A DNA stretch of 64,000 nt from Phaeodactylibacter luteus (GTDB lineage Bacteria > Bacteroidota > Bacteroidia > Chitinophagales > Saprospiraceae): assembly GCF_007993045.1 (NCBI RefSeq), contig NZ_VOOR01000027.1, forward strand, positions 17,408 to 81,407, read 5' to 3'. The translations under genes were made by a program, and so were the position numbers. Of this stretch, positions 36,318 through 44,951 are shown piece by piece (positions within the stretch are counted from its first letter, which is position 1; the number at the start of each line of letters is the position of its first letter). Under the pieces are notes generated by a model. That model ran no database searches, was not told the DNA's origin, and saw only the letters and a list, made by a program, of their open reading frames with translations.

Positions 36318-36426
36318 CCTGAAAGCGGATGGCGGGCGGCATTTCGGCTGCGCCCCTCCAGCCTTTTTCCCATCCCTCCTGCTTGCTTGTCAAGCTAACT
36401 TCGTTAAGCCTCACAGACGCTGCCCA

Positions 36427-37386
36427 TTAGGGGTTGACAACATGCTGAGGCTGCCCTTCCAGGTAAGATTGCACATTGGCGATGGTGATATCCATTAGCC
36501 GTTGCCGGGCAGCCTGAGTAGACCAAGCCATGTGGGGCGTGATCAGGCAGTTGGGGGCGTGCAGCAGCGGATGGCCTTCAGGAGGGGGCTCAGCGCTCAG
36601 CACGTCCAATGCCGCACCGGCCAGCCAGCCTTCGTTCAATGCCATGGCCAGGTCGGCTTCGTGGACCAGCCCGCCCCTTCCCGTATTGATCAAAAAGGCA
36701 TCGGGTTTCATGGCCCGGAGCAGCTCCCGGTTGATGATTAGTTCATTCTCCTTGCTCAATGGAGCGTGGAGGGTTATCACATCGCTTTGGGCAAACAGGC
36801 GGGAAAGGCTGGTAAAAGCAACCCCCTGCCGCGCATCTCGCTCGGGGTGTTTATGGGCAGCCAGTATTTTCATCCCAAATGCCAGCCCAATCTGTGCCAC
36901 TTGTTGCCCAATACGGCCAAAGCCATAGATGCCCAATGTGCGCCCGGAAAGCTCCGGGATAGGCTGAAGGGTATAGCTGAAGTCCTGCCCACGGCTCCAT
37001 TGGCCCTCTTTTACGCTAAGATGGTGGGCGGCCACCCGGTTAGTCAGAGCGAGCAGGAGGGCAAAAACGTGCTGCGCTACAGCCGGGGTGCTATATCCTA
37101 CCGCATTGCACACGGGCACTCCGCGCTCTTTCGCCGCTTTCAAGTCGATGTTGTTGTACCCGGTGGCGGAGGCCACTATGCACTTCAGGTGGGGCAGCTG
37201 TGCAAGTGCTTCCGCTGTGACCGGAGTTTTATTCACAATGAGGATATGAGCTTCAGCGGCCCGGGCAGCCAGCTCCTCAGGCGGGGTGTAGTCGTAAACT
37301 CGGCAATCCCCAAGGGCTTGAAGCTTTTGCCAGCTGAGGTCTCCAGGGTTGAGGGTGCGCCCGTCGGTCACTACGATATTGGCCAT
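36427..37386 (-). CDS. D-2-hydroxyacid dehydrogenase family protein
   Basis: The 319-residue NAD(H)-dependent enzyme has GIYGFGRIGQQVA (Rossmann loop), catalytic Arg in NTGRGGLVHEADL, and catalytic His in PHMAWST. The N-terminal GYNNIDLKAAKERGVPV is typical. It resembles glycerate/hydroxypyruvate- or lactate-type enzymes; the substrate is not decided. I start at ATG 37386 (MANIVVTDG), because in-frame codons up to 37494 are unlike the family. Confidence 0.9.
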   Translation of the reverse strand: MANIVVTDGRTLNPGDLSWQKLQALGDCRVYDYTPPEELAARAAEAHILIVNKTPVTAEALAQLPHLKCIVASATGYNNIDLKAAKERGVPVCNAVGYSTPAVAQHVFALLLALTNRVAAHHLSVKEGQWSRGQDFSYTLQPIPELSGRTLGIYGFGRIGQQVAQIGLAFGMKILAAHKHPERDARQGVAFTSLSRLFAQSDVITLHAPLSKENELIINRELLRAMKPDAFLINTGRGGLVHEADLAMALNEGWLAGAALDVLSAEPPPEGHPLLHAPNCLITPHMAWSTQAARQRLMDITIANVQSYLEGQPQHVVNP

Positions 37387-37546
37387 GGCGATAGGTTTGA
37401 TTGGCACACAAGATAATGTGTAGGGGGTGAAATGCCTTGCCCATCTTACTATTTTACCACAGCAGAGGCTTCTCAGAACCTGCCGGGCGGGCAAATGGGT
37501 TAGCCGCTTGGCAGCCCCTCTTTTGCCAGGCCTGCACAGGCGGAGC

Positions 37547-38707
37547 TCAGGGCGCTAACTCGATGATCAGCCAGGGCGCTTCATATCGGTACGGCCCCAG
37601 CTGCAGGTAGTGGGCAAAACGCGGAAGGGCCACCGGGCGTTTTTGGTTGCCCAGCGAAACCATGAGCTCATCCCCGAATTTCTGCACCTTGAGCTTGCCT
37701 TCCTCAGCAAGCGGCAGCTTGAGCTTCACTTCGTAGCCTTTCCCGCCCCGTTCTTGTATGGTGAAGGCCTTGTCCTGGTACAGTACCTGAAGGAAAGGGG
37801 CGCCACCGTAGAGCCGTTGCCCAATATTTTCCAGCAGCGGCAGCCCAAACACTTCCTGCCCCTGATGTGGGAGCTGGAAAATGGGCAGGGGCGCAAAAGC
37901 CTCCTCGATCTCCCCAAGGTAGCGCGCTTGAGTCTGCAGGTACTGCCCGAACCCGCCCTGCCCCGCCGCTTCCGGGAAAACCCGGTTGACCAGCACCGCG
38001 TCTACATTATAGCCATACAGCTGCAGATAGGTCAGCGCGCGCATAGCCTCACGTATGACCATCCGCTCGGGGTTCAGCACAATGCGGATACTGCTTATGC
38101 CAGGGTCCTGCATTACCTTTTGTATAGCCTGTAGCTTGTCGAACAGCCGTTCCATCTCGTCCAGCCCATGATCCAATGGTATGCCCGTCATGCCACGCAC
38201 CATAGCCCCAAAGCCTTTCATGGCAAACCGCTGCCCCGGGAAGGCCTTGAGCAGCCAGGATTGGGTGGCCTGTGGAAGCGAAAGGAGGCTGAGCGTTTCT
38301 CCGGTAGGCGCACTGTCGATCACGATCAGGTCGTACTGCCCGCTATTGTAGTGCTCCTCCAGCCAAAGAAAAGCGGAGGCTTCTTCCATCCCCGGCAAAG
38401 CGGACAGCTCCTCCGCTACAATCTGGTCTACACCCTGCAGGCGGAAAGTAGCAAGCATGAGCTGACGGATGTTGCCCCAATGTTTTTGCATGGAATAGTA
38501 TACATCTACTTCCTGGGCGAACAGGTTGGGCTCAACCTCCTGAGGCTCTGCCGAAAGCTCCTGCCCAAGCGCATCAGAAAGGCTGTGTGCCGGGTCTGTC
38601 GAAAGGATAAGGGTGCGCTGCCCTTCCCGGGCAGCTTTCAAAGCAGTGGCAGCGGACAGCGTGGTTTTGCCGACCCCTCCTTTGCCAGTGAACAAAAGGA
38701 TGCGCAT
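37547..38707 (-). CDS. ArsA-family ATPase (Get3-like)
   Basis: The 386-residue protein opens with the deviant P-loop GKGGVGKTT (about residues 8-16), then DPAHSLSDAL (switch I) and VIDSAPTGETLSLLSLP (switch II). A C-terminal alpha-crystallin-like ArsA_HSP20 domain follows (KGYEVKLKLPLAEEGKLKVQK). No arsB or arsR is near, so arsenite export is not supported. A client-protein or tail-anchor-like role is possible. ATG 38716 is an alternative start three codons earlier. Confidence 0.87.
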   Translation of the reverse strand: MRILLFTGKGGVGKTTLSAATALKAAREGQRTLILSTDPAHSLSDALGQELSAEPQEVEPNLFAQEVDVYYSMQKHWGNIRQLMLATFRLQGVDQIVAEELSALPGMEEASAFLWLEEHYNSGQYDLIVIDSAPTGETLSLLSLPQATQSWLLKAFPGQRFAMKGFGAMVRGMTGIPLDHGLDEMERLFDKLQAIQKVMQDPGISSIRIVLNPERMVIREAMRALTYLQLYGYNVDAVLVNRVFPEAAGQGGFGQYLQTQARYLGEIEEAFAPLPIFQLPHQGQEVFGLPLLENIGQRLYGGAPFLQVLYQDKAFTIQERGGKGYEVKLKLPLAEEGKLKVQKFGDELMVSLGNQKRPVALPRFAHYLQLGPYRYEAPWLIIELAP

Positions 38708-38791
38708 AACATTCAACGTTTGGTTGGACTATAAAAGAGGGAAGGGGGCGTTTGGTTAATTCCCGTAGCAAAATAATTGGGGTTGACTGAG

Positions 38792-38886
38792 TGGGGCCTG
38801 CCCCTGCCAGCGGGCAGGTGCCGCTATGCTGCGGGGCTCGCTTTTCGCTCGGCCCTGTCGGGCTTGCCACCCCTTCGCAGCGCTAG
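38792..38886 (-). repeat. REP-like repeat, copy 5, interrupted by a CTAG element
   Basis: GGGGCCTGCCCCTGCC through CCCTTCGCAGCGCTAG matches the other copies. At its CTAG the sequence switches to the CTAG element (38883-39051) and then resumes with CTAGTCCGGC, comparable to CTAGTCCGATGCC in the intact 36.2-kb copy. Confidence 0.85.
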
Positions 38887-39051
38887 TGCCTCAAGCCATA
38901 AATCCTTGACACCCCAAGTTTCGTTATTTTCCGGCTACTCTTCGTTAAAGAACCGCTCCTTTAGCTCGGGCTAAAGTCGCGAACCTTCGCCTTGATTAGC
39001 CGGAAAATAACTTCAACTTAAGTATCAGAGATTTATGACTTAAGGCACTAG
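38883..39051 (+). mobile_element. CTAG element (169 bp), copy 3, inserted in a REP-like copy
   Basis: Terminal repeats are CTAGTGCCTCAAGCCATAAA and its near-complement TTTATGACTTAAGGCACTAG. The perfect inner 15-bp stem is GTTATTTTCCGGCTA against TAGCCGGAAAATAAC. Three short hairpins lie inside. Flanking CTAG is present at both ends, as expected for a 4-bp (CTAG) or 2-bp (TA) target duplication. It has no coding capacity. Confidence 0.9.
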
Positions 39052-39113
39052 TCCGGCACCCCATCATAAAGAAGGCTGGGGTATGGCGGGGCACATCCAG
39101 CAGGGAAAGCCTG

Positions 39114-40466
39114 CTACATCCTGACCCGGAGCTCGTTGGGGAAATAATTGTTGAGCCTATTGGGCAAGAGCTTAGCCCAGCCCAGCCCCTGGTTTTGATA
39201 CGTCATCAGGTGCCAGCCCTTGGCTTTGGCGGCTGCAGGCATGAAAGGGGCCTTGCGCAAGAAGGACAAGGCCTCCTCTTCGCTGGCCTCGCAGCGGGGC
39301 ACGTCCTCGGACAAGTGGATGGAAAGGGCCAGCTCGTGGGCAGGCACAAGCTGCTGCCCTTTAAGGGTGCCCACCGGAGTGCCGGGGTCTACCCTGGGAA
39401 GGGCTTTAGCCAAGGCGCTGCACATCTGCATGGCCCGCTGCGGCAGCAGGTAAAGCCCTTGCTTTGGTGTGGCCAGCACTGCCCAGTCGTCGTCGGTTAG
39501 TGAGGCCCAGTGGGCTACGGCCTGCCGGCTTTGTTTTGGGGCTGGCGCAAAATAGGAGAGGGCTACTTTTGGTGCCCGTACGCCGGCATTGGCCTCTTTC
39601 CGCCGCAGCAGAGCGACATAAAAGCCTTCCCCCTTCACCCGGTGAGGAAAAAATTGGTAGCCACATTCGGTTGCGGTAAGCCCCCAATCTTGGGGCACAG
39701 GCACAGCGGCTAGTTCAAACTCATCGTGAGCAGACAGGGCCTGCCTGACCCTGCCGTCGTTTTCGTAATGGTTATAAGTACAGGTACTGTAAATGAGGTA
39801 CCCCCCGGGGGCTACAAGCGGCAAAGCATTGTCCAAAATGCGCCCCTGCCGGGCACTGCACAGCTGCACATTCCCCTCCGACCATTCCTGCACCGCATCT
39901 GGCGATTTCCGGAACAGCCCTTCCCCTGAGCAGGGGGCATCCGTCAAGACCAAGTCGAACTGCCCCTTCAGCGGGGCAAAGTGTTTGCTATCAGCTTGGG
40001 CAGCAATGACATTGGACCGGCCCCATTTGGCCAGGTTGTGCCTAAGCTTGGCATACCTCGTTTTGATCACCTCATTGGCAACGACAATACTGGACTCAGG
40101 CAGCTGATTGAGGAGGATGGCGGTTTTGCCGCCCGGGGCTGCACAAAGGTCCAAGGCAAAATCGACAGGTCTCTCGCTTTGTATGTGGGCTGCCAAATAC
40201 GCAATGAACATAGAGCTGGCCTCCTGCACGTAGTAGGCGCCTGCGTGGAAGAGGGGGTCGAGCGTAAAGGAAGGGCGGCGGCTGAGATAGCGGCCAGTAG
40301 GGTTCCAAGGCACGGGCTCACCGCTGTGGGCGTGTGCTGACAGTTTGGCCCGATTGTAGTTGATGCTCACAGGGGGAGGGCTGGAGAGGGCCGATTCGAA
40401 AGCAGGGAAGTCTGCTCCGAGCATATCTTGCATCTGCCGGGCAAATGCTTCCGGTAAATTGTGCAT
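39114..40466 (-). CDS. RsmF/RsmB-type RNA cytosine-C5 methyltransferase (NOL1/NOP2/Sun family)
   Basis: The 450-residue enzyme uses SAM to make 5-methylcytosine in RNA. Visible motifs are LCAAPGGKT (SAM loop), TDAPCSGEGLFRK and YSTCTYNHYEND, carrying the two catalytic Cys. A C-terminal PUA-like part of about 150 residues follows (WHLMTYQNQGLGWAKLLPNRL), as in RsmF (m5C1407 of 16S rRNA). I start at ATG 40466 (MHNLPEAFARQM). The target base is inferred from the family. Confidence 0.9.
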   Translation of the reverse strand: MHNLPEAFARQMQDMLGADFPAFESALSSPPPVSINYNRAKLSAHAHSGEPVPWNPTGRYLSRRPSFTLDPLFHAGAYYVQEASSMFIAYLAAHIQSERPVDFALDLCAAPGGKTAILLNQLPESSIVVANEVIKTRYAKLRHNLAKWGRSNVIAAQADSKHFAPLKGQFDLVLTDAPCSGEGLFRKSPDAVQEWSEGNVQLCSARQGRILDNALPLVAPGGYLIYSTCTYNHYENDGRVRQALSAHDEFELAAVPVPQDWGLTATECGYQFFPHRVKGEGFYVALLRRKEANAGVRAPKVALSYFAPAPKQSRQAVAHWASLTDDDWAVLATPKQGLYLLPQRAMQMCSALAKALPRVDPGTPVGTLKGQQLVPAHELALSIHLSEDVPRCEASEEEALSFLRKAPFMPAAAKAKGWHLMTYQNQGLGWAKLLPNRLNNYFPNELRVRM

Positions 40467-40640
40467 GGTCGCGTTGTTGTTCGGGGAAAGGGCGAAAATC
40501 GGAAAAAAATGGTTGTCGCAAAGGGGCCTGCGGGCAAATAATGGCACTAAACAGCAAAATCTACACCAATCTAGGCTTGATGCGCCGGGGATCGGTGGGG
40601 CGTGAACCAAATTGTCGCAGGCGTTTATGCTTTCCGGGCT

Positions 40641-40809
40641 CTAGTGCCTCAAGTCATAAATCCTTGCCACCCCAAGTTTCGTTCTTTTCCGCCTACTCTT
40701 CGTTAAGGAACCGCTCCTTTAGCTCGGGCTAAAGTCGCGAACCTTCGCCTTGATTAGCCGGAAAATAACTTCAACTTAAGTATCGGAGATTTATGACTTA
40801 AGGCACTAG
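40641..40809 (+). mobile_element. CTAG element (169 bp), copy 4
   Basis: It is bounded by CTAG (40641-40644, 40806-40809), with terminal repeats CTAGTGCCTCAAGTCATAAA and TTTATGACTTAAGGCACTAG that are nearly perfect complements. Inner blocks match copies 1-3. It abuts REP-like copy 6 directly at its right CTAG. Confidence 0.9.
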
Positions 40810-41010
40810 CCTGGCATTGGCCTAGCGCTGCGCAGGGGTGGGCGAAGACCAGACCCGACGCCTGTAGGGCGAGGGGCCGAGCGGACAGCGAGCCCCGCAG
40901 CATAGCGGCACCTGCCCGCTGGCAGGGGCAGGCCCCTATCCTTACGGAGGGGGCAGGCCCATCTCGCAAAGCAGGCTGGGCAGGCCCATCCAAAAAAAAC
41001 GACAATCTGG
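40810..41010 (+). repeat. REP-like repeat, copy 6 (long variant)
   Basis: CTGGCATTGGCCTAGCGCTG, GACCAGACCCGACGCCTGTA, GGGGCCGAGCGGACAGCG, GCAGGGGCAGGCCCCTATCC and the end AAAACGACAATCTGG are all present. A partly duplicated GGCAGGCCCATC tail makes this copy about 200 bp. Confidence 0.88.
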
Positions 41011-41187
41011 TTTCCGCCCGATCAGTGTAGGTTTAAAATGGGGCTCTCCTTCCCACGCTATGCCTTTTTCCAGTCACTTACCGTCTATCTGGCACCTTTC
41101 AGTGGGATGGCTGCTATGGTATGAGCGTAGCATTTGCAGCAGCTCGAGAGCGAACTTCAGGGGCTGGTATTTTCGGGTGCTCACCGG

Positions 41188-41898
41188 CTATTCGCCCCGG
41201 GCCTGCGGCTGCAGTGGCCCGGGGAGCCACGAAAGCCGGTCGAAGCAGACTTCGTGGTAGTTGTTGTAGCGCCCGGTCGCAGCAGTGACCCCCCAATAAA
41301 TGTTGGCCTGCCCGCCAAAAATATCACCAACCAAGTCTACTTCCGCCGCAATAACCTCCTGCCCATCTATCTCTACGCTCAGCCATTGGCGGGCGGGGTC
41401 CCAGCGCACAGCAAGCCGGTGCTGTGCACAGTCCTCGATATTAGGGATAGGCAGCGGGCCGGCAAGGTCATTGAAATGTCCCACCCGGCCGTTGGCCATA
41501 ATCGCAACATGATCCTCGGGCGGGTCCAGGAGGTGCTCATTGAGCCAAGTGTCGATTTCAATGCCGATGGAAGGGGACAGCCCGGCAAACCCTATGCCCT
41601 CGCCGCGGAAGCCGGTTTGGTTCTGCCGGGCGGTGAACACAAACACCATGCCGTCGGCACCGGCTTCATCTTTACAGCCCAGCAGTACGCTCAGCTCAAT
41701 GGAAAACGGCTCGCGGGCATCTATCGGGCGCTTGTACCAGATAGAGCCCGAAGAATAGCCCCGTTCTTCCGTTAGCCGGTAGCAGTTGTCCCCTGTCCGG
41801 TAGGTGTCCCCGCTTAGGGTGAAGTCATCAATGACCGGGCGCTGTGCGGCAGCAGATAGGGCGAGAAAAGCAAAAGCCAGGCAGGGTAGGAGGCGCAT
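41188..41898 (-). CDS. Secreted L-type (legume-like) lectin-domain protein
   Basis: The 236-residue protein has a signal peptide (cut near SAAAQ) and one L-type lectin fold. The marks are GADGMVFVFTARQ, the acidic loop GIEIDTWLNEHLLDPPEDHV (metal/sugar site) and HRLAVRWDPARQWLSVEIDG. Such domains bind mannose-type or related glycans. There is no sorting domain at the C-terminus, so the product may be periplasmic or part of a complex. It lies 53 bp after the small membrane protein gene. Confidence 0.85.
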   Translation of the reverse strand: MRLLPCLAFAFLALSAAAQRPVIDDFTLSGDTYRTGDNCYRLTEERGYSSGSIWYKRPIDAREPFSIELSVLLGCKDEAGADGMVFVFTARQNQTGFRGEGIGFAGLSPSIGIEIDTWLNEHLLDPPEDHVAIMANGRVGHFNDLAGPLPIPNIEDCAQHRLAVRWDPARQWLSVEIDGQEVIAAEVDLVGDIFGGQANIYWGVTAATGRYNNYHEVCFDRLSWLPGPLQPQARGE

Positions 41899-41951
41899 AG
41901 GCTGATTTTTGCGTTTATAACGCCGCGTGGGGTAAATGGTTGACAGCCAGT

Positions 41952-42290
41952 TTACTTGGCCTCCTTGTTTTCAAAAAACAAGTTGAATACCGACATGATG
42001 ATGCTGAAGGCGATGGCCCAAAACCAGCCGTCTACGGTAAAACTGCTCAGGAGGCTGTCGACAAGGAGCACCATAGCCCCGTTCACGAAGAACAGGAAAA
42101 GCCCGAGCGTGAGTATGGTGATCGGGAGGGTAAGGAGGAAGAGCACAGGGCGGACCAAAAAATTGGCAATCCCCAAAAGGAGGGCTACGATGATGGCGTT
42201 GAAATAGCCATCTATGGCGATGCCTGGCAAAATAGCTGCGGCTAGGTAAACCAGCAGGCCGTTGACAAGCAGGGTGATGAGCAAGCGCAT
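41952..42290 (-). CDS. Small four-helix membrane protein (phage holin superfamily IV-like)
   Basis: The 112-residue protein has four hydrophobic segments and the pattern LPGIAIDGYFNAIIVALLLG, then NFLVRPVLFLLTLPITILTL, of the 'mycobacterial 4 TMS phage holin superfamily IV' proteins. Despite the name, these are chromosomal and of unknown role. I start at ATG 42290 (MRLLITLLV). It may be co-transcribed with the lectin gene. Confidence 0.85.
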   Translation of the reverse strand: MRLLITLLVNGLLVYLAAAILPGIAIDGYFNAIIVALLLGIANFLVRPVLFLLTLPITILTLGLFLFFVNGAMVLLVDSLLSSFTVDGWFWAIAFSIIMSVFNLFFENKEAK

Positions 42291-42383
42291 AGGTTCGTTT
42301 TTTATGTAAAAACCCCTTGCCGCTTGCACAGGTTCGTTCCCTTTTGCCGGGGCAGGCGGTTTGTCTTGGGCTGCCCTTTGTTT

Positions 42384-42400
42384 GTATTTAGTCTAAATAC
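42384..42400. promoter_or_regulatory. 17-bp perfect palindrome, candidate metal-regulator operator 1
   Basis: GTATTTAGTCTAAATAC is a perfect inverted repeat (8+1+8). It lies in the gap before the iron-uptake operon and about 94 bp after the start of the divergent small membrane gene. It shares AGTCTAAATA with the second site. The form is of the DtxR/Fur operator class; the regulator is inferred. Confidence 0.5.
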
Positions 42401-42512
42401 CTAAGATTAGGTAGGCGTTTGCAGGGTTTGGGTATTGCAGGAGCGGGGTGCCGCCGATAGCTTTGCACTTCCGGCAAACGCTTACCGCTATGTCGGATTT
42501 TTGTAAATAATT

Positions 42513-42533
42513 TATTTGGACTAAGTCTAAATA
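42513..42533. promoter_or_regulatory. 21-bp imperfect palindrome, candidate metal-regulator operator 2
   Basis: TATTTGGACTAAGTCTAAAT plus A forms an inverted repeat around base 42523 with one mismatched pair. It lies 68 bp before the DUF4856 ATG, just upstream of ATATGGTTTG, a near match to the -7 box. Binding here would block or shape transcription of the operon. Confidence 0.5.
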
Positions 42534-42600
42534 TGGTTTGTTTTTTTCTTTTGCAACAACAACCTTTTACGGTATCAGATACAACAACAAACTTTCAAAA

Positions 42601-43719
42601 ATGAAGAGCGTAAAATTCATGATGCTGGCGCTTGCAGCTGCCACGTTCGTATTCAGCTGTGACGATAACAACGAGAAAGAGCCGCTGGATATCCCAGCAG
42701 AATACGATGGCACCAATTTTGAAGCCAACACCTCTATCGAGCTCCAGGTCCGGGAGCAGCTTACTGCTTTCGTCAACAAAGCCAAAGAGGGGCGTACCCC
42801 TGGCACCAGCGTAGACGCAGCCGAGCTGAGCGCCTTGTACAGTGCAGGTAGCCCATCCCTGCAGAGCATCACGACCAATTATTATCAAGGGCTGGTAGAC
42901 GGCTGGATTGCAGAGCTGTCCAAGGCAAGCGGAGGCACCTATACTCCGGGAGCCCCTGCCGGCGAGGGCGGGGCCCTGGGCGGCTATCTGTTTGATGAAA
43001 ACGGCATGGAGCTGGAGCAGCTGCTCGATAAGGGCTTGTACGGTGCTGCGATGTACAACCACGCCGTCAGCCTGATCGAAGCTGGCAGCCTGACGCCGGC
43101 AACCGTCGACCGCTTGGTGCGCATTTATGGGGCACACCCCGATTTCCCCAACACCAACAACAGCGCTACCGCTGACAACCCAGATGCTTTCTTGGCCAAC
43201 TACACCGCCCGCCGCGACAAAAACGACGGGCAAGGGCTGTACACCCAAATGAAGACGGCTTTTATCACTTTGCAGGCCGCACTGAAGGCGGGCGAAGAAT
43301 ACAGCCAAGAGCGCGATCAGGCACTGCAAGACCTGACCGATACCTGGGAGAAAGCCAATGCAGCTACCGTGATCAACTATTGCCATCAGGCTATTGCCCG
43401 CCTCAGCGCTACCAACCCTACTGAAGGGGAAATTGCAGGCGGCCTGCATTCCTACGCAGAGGCGGTGGGCTTCCTTCAGGGCTGGCGCACCATCCCCGCC
43501 GGCTACAAAACCATTTCGGATGCGGATATAGATGCCTTGCTGGCAAAAATGAACGCCCCTCAGGGGCAGGTGCCCACGTCTTACCGCTTAGTGACCGATC
43601 CGGGGGCTGAACTGCCCAAATTGCAGGAAGTCATCGCAGACCTGCAGGGCATTTACGGCTTTACCGATCAGGAGATTGAAGACTTTAAAGAAAACTGGGT
43701 ATCCGTACAGGGCCGATAA
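42601..43719 (+). CDS. DUF4856-family lipoprotein
   Basis: The 372-residue lipoprotein (signal ends at FSC, Cys20) carries the DUF4856 pattern: YDGTNFEANTSIELQVREQL, an all-helical body like imelysins (YNHAVSLIEAGSLT, AATVINYCHQAIARL), and GYKTISDADIDALLA. It is the first gene of the iron-type operon. A periplasmic iron-binding or handling role is inferred from its imelysin neighbour. I start at ATG 42601. Confidence 0.87.
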   Translation: MKSVKFMMLALAAATFVFSCDDNNEKEPLDIPAEYDGTNFEANTSIELQVREQLTAFVNKAKEGRTPGTSVDAAELSALYSAGSPSLQSITTNYYQGLVDGWIAELSKASGGTYTPGAPAGEGGALGGYLFDENGMELEQLLDKGLYGAAMYNHAVSLIEAGSLTPATVDRLVRIYGAHPDFPNTNNSATADNPDAFLANYTARRDKNDGQGLYTQMKTAFITLQAALKAGEEYSQERDQALQDLTDTWEKANAATVINYCHQAIARLSATNPTEGEIAGGLHSYAEAVGFLQGWRTIPAGYKTISDADIDALLAKMNAPQGQVPTSYRLVTDPGAELPKLQEVIADLQGIYGFTDQEIEDFKENWVSVQGR

Positions 43720-43739
43720 GCTCCGGATACATGGAAGTT

Positions 43740-43777
43740 CCGTAGTGGCAGCGGCTGCTACGGGGCTTTCCTCTTTT
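43740..43777 (+). terminator. Weak intercistronic terminator or attenuator
   Basis: CCGTAG (43740-43745) pairs with CTACGG (43758-43763) around a GC-rich loop and is followed by GGCTTTCCTCTTTT. It sits between DUF4856 and imelysin genes, so it could lower expression of the downstream genes. Confidence 0.45.
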
Positions 43778-43823
43778 GATACGGCAAGTCATTAGTATAG
43801 CTAACGTACAAACTTCAAGGGTA

Positions 43824-44927
43824 ATGAAAACCAATTCTACCTTAGTCCTTTTCTTGCTTTTTGCTGTGCCCGGGCTTTTGCTCACCGGGTGCGGAACGGA
43901 AGGAGAGGGCACGCCTGATTTTGACCGGGAGGAGATGCTCCTTCATTATTCGGCCAACGTGATAAAGCCTGCCTTCCAAGGGCTACAGCAGGAAGCAGAA
44001 AATCTGGACAGCCAGGTGGGGGCTTTTGTTGACGCCCCTTCTGCTGCTGCCTTGGGCAGTGCCAAAGCCGCTTGGCTTTCAGCTTACGCTGCCTGGCAGT
44101 CGGCCAATGCGTTCAACTTCGGCCCAGCAGGGGAAGACGGTCTGCGCAAGGGGCTGATCGAAGAGGTCGGCACCTGGCCTGTGGCAGTGGGAAAAGTAGA
44201 GAATGCCATCACAGCAGCAGACCACTCCCTTTCTGGCTTCGACCGGGACGCGCGGGGTTTCCTCGCCATAGAGTACCTGCTCTTTGGTGGAGGGGAGGCC
44301 GAAGTGCTGCAGCAGTTTGAGGGCTCCTCTTCCCGCCGGGCACATTTGAAAGCATTGACCGCTGACGTGCTGGCCCGCGTACAGGACGTGAATGAAGCTT
44401 GGGAAGGGTACGAGGCCGAGTTTGTATCAAACAACGGCACCGATGCAGGCAGTTCCACATCAAGGCTGTACAACGAGTGGGTACGGAGTTTTGAAAGCGC
44501 TAAAAACTTCAAGGTCGGCCTGCCTGCTGGCAAGCGGCCCGGGCAGGTTCAGTCGGAGCCTCAGCTCGTGGAGGCTTTTTATTCCGCAACCTCACTGGCG
44601 CAGCTCAAGGCGCACCTGCAGGCGATAGAAGACATCTATTATGGCGGCGGCGAAGGCGATCGTCAGGGGCCAAGCTTGAAAACCTACCTCGATAATGTGG
44701 TAGGGGGCACAGCCCTCATCGCAGAGTCGGAAGCCCAATGGGCCAATGTGATGGCTGCGCTAGAAGCTGTACCGGAAGGGCAGCCTTTTCGTGAGCTCAT
44801 TGCTGCGGAGGACCCCACCGTGGAGGCGCTGCATACGGAGCTGCAGCGGCAGACCCGGTTCTTCAAAAGCGATATGTCATCCCTGCTGGGCATTGCAATT
44901 ACTTTCAGCAGTGGGGATGGCGATTAG
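43824..44927 (+). CDS. Imelysin-family lipoprotein (iron-regulated IrpA/insulin-cleaving-protein type)
   Basis: The 367-residue lipoprotein (LLTGC, Cys23) has the two-bundle imelysin fold. The segment ARGFLAIEYLLFGG lies where imelysins have the GxHxxE motif; here the pattern is GFLAIE, so the His is replaced by Leu. Other marks are AWLSAYAAWQSANAF and a C-terminal TELQRQTRFFKSDMSSLLGI. Imelysins bind iron or act in its uptake. I start at ATG 43824. It precedes HTTM and a TonB receptor. Confidence 0.88.
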   Translation: MKTNSTLVLFLLFAVPGLLLTGCGTEGEGTPDFDREEMLLHYSANVIKPAFQGLQQEAENLDSQVGAFVDAPSAAALGSAKAAWLSAYAAWQSANAFNFGPAGEDGLRKGLIEEVGTWPVAVGKVENAITAADHSLSGFDRDARGFLAIEYLLFGGGEAEVLQQFEGSSSRRAHLKALTADVLARVQDVNEAWEGYEAEFVSNNGTDAGSSTSRLYNEWVRSFESAKNFKVGLPAGKRPGQVQSEPQLVEAFYSATSLAQLKAHLQAIEDIYYGGGEGDRQGPSLKTYLDNVVGGTALIAESEAQWANVMAALEAVPEGQPFRELIAAEDPTVEALHTELQRQTRFFKSDMSSLLGIAITFSSGDGD

Positions 44928-44951
44928 GCTTTAGCCTGAAAAGCAGGGAGC

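Noticed and set aside
37547..38707. Arsenic-resistance operon
   Set aside because: The ArsA-like ATPase stands alone, with no arsB, arsD, arsR or arsC nearby and a C-terminal HSP20-like domain typical of Bacteroidota ArsA-type proteins without an arsenic link.
41952..42290. Prophage holin
   Set aside because: The superfamily name contains 'phage holin', but there are no other phage genes here and such four-helix proteins are common in bacterial chromosomes.
42529..42540. ATATGGTTTG as the -7 box of the iron operon
   Set aside because: It has three bases instead of two between TA and TTTG, so I mention it only as a near match and do not list it as a promoter.
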